A stretch of DNA of 64,000 nucleotides from assembly GCA_030651305.1 (NCBI GenBank), contig JAUSCI010000024.1, positions 37,737 through 101,736 of the forward strand, written 5' to 3'. Both the position numbers and the translations under genes were made by a program. Positions 56,436 to 64,000 of this stretch are shown piece by piece (position 1 is the stretch's first letter; each line of letters starts with the position of its first letter). Under the pieces are notes generated by a model, which ran no database searches, was not told the origin of the DNA, and saw nothing but the letters and a program-made list of their open reading frames with translations. The DNA is from Sulfuritalea sp. (GTDB lineage: Bacteria > Pseudomonadota > Gammaproteobacteria > Burkholderiales > Rhodocyclaceae).

Positions 56436-57671
56436 ATGCCGAAGATACTGGTGGTCGATGACGAAATCGGAATACGCGAACTGCTCTCGGAGATCCTGCG
56501 CGACGAGGGCTACGACGTTCAACTGGCGGAAGACGCAGCCGCGGCAAGGGCGGCACGCGAGGCCGGCCGGCCCGACATGGTGCTCCTCGACATCTGGATG
56601 CCCGATACCGATGGCATTACGCTGCTGAAGGAGTGGGCCGGCAATGGTCAGCTCAATATGCCGGTGGTGATGATGTCGGGGCACGCCACGATCGAGACCG
56701 CCGTGGAAGCGACCCGGATCGGGGCGCTGGATTTTCTGGAAAAGCCGATCGGCATGCAGAAGCTGCTGGCGGCGGTGAAGAAGGCGCTCGAGCGCAATGC
56801 GCGGCATGTCGGCGGCGGCCTGTCGCTGGCTGCATTTGCGCGCCCCGGTCCATTGCGCGATCTCAAGCGCCGGATGGACCAGGTCCTGGCCAAAAGTCCC
56901 TTGCTGCTGCTGCGTTCCGCGCCCGGCGGCATCGTCGAACTGGTGGCGCGCACGGCGCAGGTGGCCGGCAAGCCGTGGCTCGATATCGCCCACGATTCCA
57001 ACCCGGTGAGCACTGATGTGTTGCAGCGCGCCGCCGGCGGCGTGCTGTGGTGCGAGGAACTGGCGCGGCTGACCAGGCTGCAGCAGAGGAACCTGCTGTT
57101 CGCTGCGGACCGTCTCGAGCGCTATGGCCTGCGTCTGGTGGCGGCCACCACGCACAGCAGCGGGGAGCTGGCGACTATGGGCTGGGACGAAGTCAGCCTT
57201 ACGCGCCTGTTCGAAACCGGGCTGGGGGTGCCGGGTCTGACCGAATTGAAGGACGAAGTACCGGACATCGCCGCGCATCTGCTGACGCAGTTGATGGAAA
57301 GTGACGAGATTCCCCTGCGACGTTTTTCCAGTGCCGCCCTCAACGTCTTGCGCCAGCATGTCTGGAGTGGAGGCTATGGGGAACTCAAGAGCGCAGTGAA
57401 GTCGCTGGCGATGGCCAGCCTGGGCGAGGAGATCGGCGAAGAGGAGGCGCTGCAGCTGCTGGCGCCGGCCGGCGAACCGGGCCTGGTGCCGGCAGGTCTG
57501 GCGCCGGACGTGATCGAGCGGCCGTTGCGCGAGGCGCGCGAAGCCTTCGAGCGCATGTACTTCGAGTACCACCTGGCCAAGGACGGCGGCAACATGACGC
57601 GCCTGGCGGAAAAGACCGGGCTGGAACGCACGCACCTGTACCGCAAGCTTAAAGACCTCGGGTTGCGCTGA
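56436..57671 (+). CDS. NtrX-like response regulator with a degenerate AAA+ domain and Fis-type HTH
   Basis: A 411-residue regulator. The receiver domain is intact (MPKILVVDDEIGIREL; phospho-Asp in MVLLDIWMPDTDG; Lys in FLEKPIG). The central region keeps the length of a sigma-54 activator AAA+ domain but lacks the expected Walker A (GExGTGKE), the GAFTGA loop, and has GGVLWCEEL where a Walker B GGTLFLDE is expected. The C-terminal Fis-like helix-turn-helix is good (GGNMTRLAEKTGLERTHLYR). It is therefore unlikely to hydrolyse ATP or activate sigma-54 and may act as a DNA-binding repressor or sigma-70 regulator. It overlaps trkA by 1 bp. Confidence 0.88.
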   Translation: MPKILVVDDEIGIRELLSEILRDEGYDVQLAEDAAAARAAREAGRPDMVLLDIWMPDTDGITLLKEWAGNGQLNMPVVMMSGHATIETAVEATRIGALDFLEKPIGMQKLLAAVKKALERNARHVGGGLSLAAFARPGPLRDLKRRMDQVLAKSPLLLLRSAPGGIVELVARTAQVAGKPWLDIAHDSNPVSTDVLQRAAGGVLWCEELARLTRLQQRNLLFAADRLERYGLRLVAATTHSSGELATMGWDEVSLTRLFETGLGVPGLTELKDEVPDIAAHLLTQLMESDEIPLRRFSSAALNVLRQHVWSGGYGELKSAVKSLAMASLGEEIGEEEALQLLAPAGEPGLVPAGLAPDVIERPLREAREAFERMYFEYHLAKDGGNMTRLAEKTGLERTHLYRKLKDLGLR

Positions 57672-59098
57672 TGAAGATCGTCATCCTCGGCGCCGGGCAG
57701 GTCGGCGCCTCCGTAGCCGAAGCGCTCGCCTCGGAAATCAACGACGTCACAGTGGTGGATCAGAGCGGCCCCTGTCTGGCACAACTGGCCGACCGTCTGG
57801 ATGTGCGCACGGTGACCGGCAACGCCGCGCTGCCCTCGGTGCTCAAGAACGCCGGCATCGAGGACGCCGAAATGCTGGTGGCGGTGACGCAGTCCGACCA
57901 GACCAATCTGGTGGCGTGCAAGATCGCGCGACACATGTTCAACGTGCCGACGCGTATCGCACGGCTGCGCGGGGTCGACTTTCTTAAGGATTCGGCCTTG
58001 CTCGCCGACAACATGTTTTCGGTCAGTCATGCCATGTGTCCGGAGCAGGATGTCACTGACTACATCTGCCGGCTGGTGGAGTTTCCCGAGGCGCTGCAAG
58101 TGCTCGAATTCGGTGATGGACAGGCGACCCTGGTCTGCGTGCGTGCCTACGATGGCGGCTTGCTGGTCGGCAAGCAGATCCAGTCCATGCGCGAACACTT
58201 GCCGCCGGGTGTCGATGCCCGCATCGTGGCGATCTTTCGCGCGCACGGGCCGGTCGACCCGACCGGCAAAACGGTGATCGAGGTCGGCGACGAGGTATTT
58301 CTGCTGGCCGCCACGGAACATATTCGCCATGTGCTGCGCGAACTGCGGCGCATGCAGGAGCCGGTCAAGCGGATCATGATTGCCGGCGGCGGCAATATCG
58401 GCGCGCGGGTCGCCGCAGCACTGGAGAAGGGGTACCAGGTCAAGGTCATCGAGTGCGACGCGCGGCGCGCGGAACTGATCGCCACGCGTTTCAGGGACAC
58501 TCTGGTGCTTTGTGGCGAGGCGACCGACGAGAACGTGCTGGCGCAGGAAAACATCGACGAGATGGATCTGTTCCTCGCCCTCACCAACGACGACGAAGAC
58601 AACATCATGGCCGCCTCGCTGGCCAAGCGATTGGGCTGCACGCGCGTGCTGGCGCTGATCAATCGCCGTGCCTATGCCGACATGGTGCAGGGCGGACCGA
58701 TCGACATCGGCATTTCACCGGCGCAGATATCCATTGGCGCCCTGCTGGCCTTTGTCCGCCACGGCGATGTGGCGCGGGTGCATAGTTTGCGGCGCGGCGC
58801 CGCCGAGGCCCTGGAACTGATCGTGCATGGCGACCGCAGCAACTCGAAGGTGGTGGGCCGCCGCATCGAGGAAATGCCGGTGATCAAGGGTGCGCATATC
58901 GGCGCCATTCTGCGCAAGGGCCCGCCAAGGGAGGTTTTGCAGGACAACCTGGCGGTAACGGTGTCGGGCGACGCGGTCATCATTCCCCATCACGACACGG
59001 TGATCGAGGCGGATGATCACGTCGTGGTGTTCTGTACCCGCAAGGGGCAGATACCGCAGGTCGAAAAATTGTTCCAGGTCAGCGCCGGTTTCTTCTGA
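57671..59098 (+). CDS. trkA: Trk potassium uptake regulator TrkA
   Basis: A 475-residue peripheral protein with two RCK_N/RCK_C units. Nucleotide-binding Rossmann motifs are KIVILGAGQVGASVAEAL (residue 2 on) and RIMIAGGGNIGARVAAAL (~236). It gates the TrkH channel in response to NAD(H)/ATP. It overlaps the response-regulator stop by 1 bp and is followed by trkH, so potassium uptake may be under the two-component pair. Confidence 0.95.
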   Translation: MKIVILGAGQVGASVAEALASEINDVTVVDQSGPCLAQLADRLDVRTVTGNAALPSVLKNAGIEDAEMLVAVTQSDQTNLVACKIARHMFNVPTRIARLRGVDFLKDSALLADNMFSVSHAMCPEQDVTDYICRLVEFPEALQVLEFGDGQATLVCVRAYDGGLLVGKQIQSMREHLPPGVDARIVAIFRAHGPVDPTGKTVIEVGDEVFLLAATEHIRHVLRELRRMQEPVKRIMIAGGGNIGARVAAALEKGYQVKVIECDARRAELIATRFRDTLVLCGEATDENVLAQENIDEMDLFLALTNDDEDNIMAASLAKRLGCTRVLALINRRAYADMVQGGPIDIGISPAQISIGALLAFVRHGDVARVHSLRRGAAEALELIVHGDRSNSKVVGRRIEEMPVIKGAHIGAILRKGPPREVLQDNLAVTVSGDAVIIPHHDTVIEADDHVVVFCTRKGQIPQVEKLFQVSAGFF

Positions 59099-59108
59099 GC
59101 GGCAAAGC

Positions 59109-60563
59109 ATGGAGCGCTACTATCCGGTGGTTCGCGTGTTCGGCCTGTTGCTGGTCTGCTTTGCGCTGACCTTGCTGGCGCCGCTGATTTTTTCGTGGTG
59201 GCTGGATGACGGCGCGACATCCGCCTATGACGAAGCTTTTCTGCTGACCCTGGCGACGGGCATCGCGCTGTGGTGGCCGGCGAGGCACGCCAAGGCCGAG
59301 TTGAAGGTGCGTGATGGCTTTCTGATGGTGGTGCTGGTGTGGACGCTGCTTCCGGTTTTCGCCGGCATGCCGCTGATATTTCAACTGGGCGTTTCGTTTA
59401 CCGACGCCTATTTCGAGTCGATGTCCGGCCTGACCACCACCGGTTCGACTGTGCTGTCGAATCTCGACACGCTGCCGCCGTCGATCAATCTCTGGCGCGG
59501 CATGCTGGTGTGGCTCGGCGGCATGGGCCTGATCGTACTGGCAGTCGCCATCCTGCCGCTGCTTGGCATCGGCGGGCGGCAAATGTTCAAGGCCGAGACG
59601 CCGGGGCCGATGAAGGATTCCCAATTGACGCCGCGCATGACCCAAACCGCCAAGGGATTGTGGGGCGTCTATGCCCTGATTACCCTGCTGTGCATTCTCA
59701 GTCTGCACTGGGCCGGCATGACCTGGTTCGACGCCATCATGCATTCGTTCGCGACCATGGGCCTCGGAGGATTTTCCAGCCACGACGCGAGCTTCGGCTA
59801 CTGGAATTCACCCGCCATCGAAGCCGTCACCATTGTCTTCATGCTGCTCGCCGGAATGAACTTTGCGACCATGTTCCTCGCGCTTTATGGACGTTCGTTC
59901 CGGCCCTATCTGCACGATCCGGAAGCGCGCTGGTTTCTCGCCGTCACCATTGGCAGCGTGTTCGGCATTGCTTTTTATTTGTGGCTGCAGGGAAGCTACC
60001 CGGATTTTCCGACCGCCCTGCGCTTCGCTGCCTTCAATGTCGTGTCGATTGCCACCACCACCGGTTTCGCCAACACCGACTACAACCTGTGGCCGTTCTT
60101 CGCGCCGCTGTGGATGCTGTTCCTTAGCAGCTTTGCGACCAGTGCCGGCTCCACCGGCGGTGGCATCAAGATGATCCGCGCCATCATCCTCTACAAGCAG
60201 GTGTACCGGGAACTGATGCGTGCGATGCACCCGAATGTGGTCTGGCCGGTACGCCTCGGCGAAAGTCCGGTGCCGGCAAACATTCTGTTTGCGGTGCTGG
60301 CGTTTGCCTTCATGTACATGACCAGCATTGCCCTGATGACCTTGCTCATGTCGTTCACCGGCCTTGAGGTCGTCACCGCCTTCTCGGCAGTTGTCGCCAG
60401 TCTCAACAACACCGGGCCGGGGCTGAACCAGGTCGGGCCGGCATCCAATTACGAAGGGCTCAGCGACTTCCAGACCTGGATCTGCACCTTCGCCATGCTG
60501 CTCGGTCGCCTGGAGATATTCACCCTGCTGGTGGTGCTGACGCCGGCCTTCTGGCGACGCTAA
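59109..60563 (+). CDS. trkH: Trk-type potassium transporter TrkH
   Basis: A 484-residue integral membrane protein of the TrkH/KtrB family. Four pore-like motifs are seen in order: SGLTTTGSTVL, MGLGGFSSHDAS, ATTTGFANTDYN and SLNNTGPGLNQVG, each with a selectivity-filter glycine. TSAGSTGGGIKMIR is the conserved D3-D4 segment. ATG 59109 is chosen because the hydrophobic first helix begins there; it is 10 bp after trkA. Confidence 0.95.
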   Translation: MERYYPVVRVFGLLLVCFALTLLAPLIFSWWLDDGATSAYDEAFLLTLATGIALWWPARHAKAELKVRDGFLMVVLVWTLLPVFAGMPLIFQLGVSFTDAYFESMSGLTTTGSTVLSNLDTLPPSINLWRGMLVWLGGMGLIVLAVAILPLLGIGGRQMFKAETPGPMKDSQLTPRMTQTAKGLWGVYALITLLCILSLHWAGMTWFDAIMHSFATMGLGGFSSHDASFGYWNSPAIEAVTIVFMLLAGMNFATMFLALYGRSFRPYLHDPEARWFLAVTIGSVFGIAFYLWLQGSYPDFPTALRFAAFNVVSIATTTGFANTDYNLWPFFAPLWMLFLSSFATSAGSTGGGIKMIRAIILYKQVYRELMRAMHPNVVWPVRLGESPVPANILFAVLAFAFMYMTSIALMTLLMSFTGLEVVTAFSAVVASLNNTGPGLNQVGPASNYEGLSDFQTWICTFAMLLGRLEIFTLLVVLTPAFWRR

Positions 60564-60601
60564 TGCGATAATTCGTTTTTTGCCTCACTGGATCGCACCT
60601 C

Positions 60602-61708
60602 ATGCCAACCTCGACCCGTCCCAAGAACGATACCTTTTTGCGTGCGCTGCTGCGCGAACCCGTTGATTACACCCCCGTCTGGCTGATGCGCCAGGCGGGG
60701 CGCTATCTGCCCGAATACAACGAGACGCGCCGCCGCGCCGGCAGCTTCCTCAACCTGTGCAAGAACCCGCAGCTGGCGTGCGAGGTCACGCTGCAACCGC
60801 TGTCGCGCTTCGAACTCGATGCCGCGATCCTGTTTTCCGACATTCTGACGGTGCCCGACGCGATGGGCCTTGGCCTGTATTTCGCCGATGGTGAAGGACC
60901 GAAGTTCGAACGTCCCCTGCGCGAGGAATGGGCGATTCGCGACCTGACCGTGCCCGATCCCAATGTGCATCTGCGCTATGTGATGGATGCAGTCGTCGAG
61001 ATACGCCGCGCGCTGCACGGCTCGGTGCCGCTGATCGGCTTTTCCGGCAGCCCATGGACCCTGGCCTGCTACATGGTGGAGGGCGGCTCCGGCTCGGCGA
61101 CCGATTACCGCACGGTCAAGACCATGCTCTACGATCGTCCTGATCTGTTGCATCACATTCTTGACGTGACGACCAGGGCGGTGACCGACTACCTCAATGC
61201 GCAGATCGAATCCGGCGCACAGGCGCTGATGATTTTCGATTCCTGGGGCGGCGCGCTGGCGCACGACGCCTATCATGAATTCTCGCTGGCCTACATGCAG
61301 CGCATCATTGCCGGCCTGAAGCGCAGCCATGGCGGCGAGCGCGTGCCCAACATCATATTCACCAAGGGCGGCGGGCAGTGGCTGGAGTCGATTGCCGACA
61401 CCGGCTGCGATGCGATCGGCCTCGACTGGACCACCGATCTGGGCGACGCACGGCGACGCGTGGGCGATCGTGTTGCGTTGCAAGGCAACCTCGATCCGAT
61501 GGCCCTGTATGCGTCACCGGAGAAGATCGCGGCCCAGGCGCGACGCGTGCTGGACAGTTTCAGCGGCAATGCTGGTGACGGCAAAAATCAGCATGGGCAT
61601 GTCTTCAATCTGGGCCATGGAATTTCGCAATTTACCCCGCCCGAGAACGTCAAGATTCTGGTTGACACGGTACACAGCCACAGCCGGCGCGGCTCCGCGC
61701 CGAGCTGA
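60602..61708 (+). CDS. hemE: Uroporphyrinogen decarboxylase
   Basis: A 368-residue HemE that decarboxylates uroporphyrinogen III to coproporphyrinogen III. Signature [17 protein letters not shown] is intact, with catalytic Asp in [13 protein letters not shown] and the second signature [16 protein letters not shown]. It has a short upstream gap to trkH (38 bp) and ends at a hairpin that overlaps the stop codon. Confidence 0.97.
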   Translation: MPTSTRPKNDTFLRALLREPVDYTPVWLMRQAGRYLPEYNETRRRAGSFLNLCKNPQLACEVTLQPLSRFELDAAILFSDILTVPDAMGLGLYFADGEGPKFERPLREEWAIRDLTVPDPNVHLRYVMDAVVEIRRALHGSVPLIGFSGSPWTLACYMVEGGSGSATDYRTVKTMLYDRPDLLHHILDVTTRAVTDYLNAQIESGAQALMIFDSWGGALAHDAYHEFSLAYMQRIIAGLKRSHGGERVPNIIFTKGGGQWLESIADTGCDAIGLDWTTDLGDARRRVGDRVALQGNLDPMALYASPEKIAAQARRVLDSFSGNAGDGKNQHGHVFNLGHGISQFTPPENVKILVDTVHSHSRRGSAPS

Positions 61709-61713
61709 TTTTT
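61685..61713 (+). terminator. Rho-independent terminator overlapping the hemE stop
   Basis: CGGCGCG-GCTC-CGCGCCG is a perfect 7-bp stem with 4-nt loop spanning the last hemE codons, followed after 7 bp by TTTTT (61709-61713). Confidence 0.6.
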
Positions 61714-61812
61714 GGAAGCCAACGGGGGCGCGGTTTGCGCCGCTTTCCCCCGCCGAAAAGGCCGTCCGGCAAGGCTTGGCGCGACAGCAGGATTTGGCCT
61801 TCCGCCGTTGAC

Positions 61813-62011
61813 TTATTCACAGAAATCGGTAAAGCAGCGTGGATCTTGCCGTGGACCGGGGTTTTCCTGCCGTGAGTGCGTAACTTGATGTTTTTGAACG
61901 ATTTTATTTTGTTCAAATATTGCACAGAGAGGCTAAACACCTTGCCGGACGGTCACTTAGGCATTTCCTGCGGGCCTTACTCACAAAGTTATCCACAGAT
62001 TTTGTGGGTAA
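61813..62011. other. Cluster of DnaA-box-like 9-mers in the AT-rich hemE-priA gap
   Basis: The 385-bp interval 61709-62093 contains no gene. It holds TTATTCACA (61813-61821) and TTATCCACA (61989-61997), both matching the DnaA-box consensus, plus near-matches TTACTCACA (61977-61985) and, on the minus strand, TTACCCACA (62003-62011), which with the previous box forms a palindrome. Between them is an AT-rich stretch (61880-61925) with a TTTGAAC-N11-GTTCAAA dyad (61893-61917). Confidence 0.55.
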
Positions 62012-62093
62012 GCCATTTTCCCTTTTACGGCAATAGGTTGAAGCCTTATGTCAAGAATTTATCGAGCATTGGCCGGCAAGCATCTGACTCTGC

Positions 62094-64000
<1,907 letters not shown>

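Overview
The window is 64 kb of GC-rich chromosome from a betaproteobacterium. Gene order and protein flavour (dprA-lysM/def-fmt, DUF4390-NtrY-NtrX-trkA-trkH, hemE-priA, UbiU-UbiV-UbiT) fit a facultatively anaerobic member of the Rhodocyclales or Sterolibacteriaceae; this placement is inferred from gene content, not from a marker-gene search. No rRNA, tRNA or CRISPR array was seen.

Layout. 1-3.6 kb: 3' part of an acyl-CoA synthetase, a branched-chain-amino-acid-type binding protein and a double universal-stress protein. 3.7-19.6 kb: one 5153-residue two-partner-secretion adhesin with GLUG repeats, a complete seven-bladed YVTN propeller, MBG/YDG domains and a charged tail, followed by a frameshifted and truncated FecR-domain remnant. 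19.5-23.7 kb: APH/kinase fusion, VOC protein, TetR regulator with alpha/beta hydrolase, and an acetyltransferase. 23.6-27.2 kb: oxyR, rubrerythrin, CCG-type Fe-S protein and DUF3501, a peroxide-defence cluster with a candidate OxyR box. 27.3-30.0 kb: a PIN toxin-antitoxin pair, then a GIY-YIG/DUF4357 gene and a BsuBI/PstI-like catalytic-domain gene bracketed by ~150-160 bp inverted repeats. 30.1-34.5 kb: ubiUVT (oxygen-independent ubiquinone hydroxylation), a second rubrerythrin, rubredoxin and its reductase. 34.7-39.6 kb: rhlE, a DUF4143 ATPase bracketed by a direct duplication of the rhlE 3' end, and an accessory stretch with a VOC protein, two small hypothetical genes and a dCMP deaminase with an in-frame stop. 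39.7-47.6 kb: DUF924, topB, smg, dprA, LysM protein, def, fmt. 47.6-52.2 kb: a secreted S41-protease/caspase fusion with a radical SAM/SPASM gene 21 bp behind it, then vapBC. 52.4-64 kb: rsmB, DUF4390, NtrY- and NtrX-like two-component pair, trkA, trkH, hemE, and priA running off the end.

Cross-cutting themes. Defence against oxidants and low-oxygen life recur (OxyR, two rubrerythrins, rubredoxin/reductase, UbiUVT). A ~26-bp interspersed DNA motif (AARAGTCGGCGCTGG then CGRYRCGGCGAT) occurs about 14 times on both strands, both between genes and inside genes in several different reading frames, so it looks like a DNA-level signal or repeat rather than a protein motif. Several other repeat families (inverted ~95-bp pair around lysM/def, 20-bp hairpin repeats, the paired repeats around the GIY-YIG module) show that the accessory parts of the window have been repeatedly rearranged.
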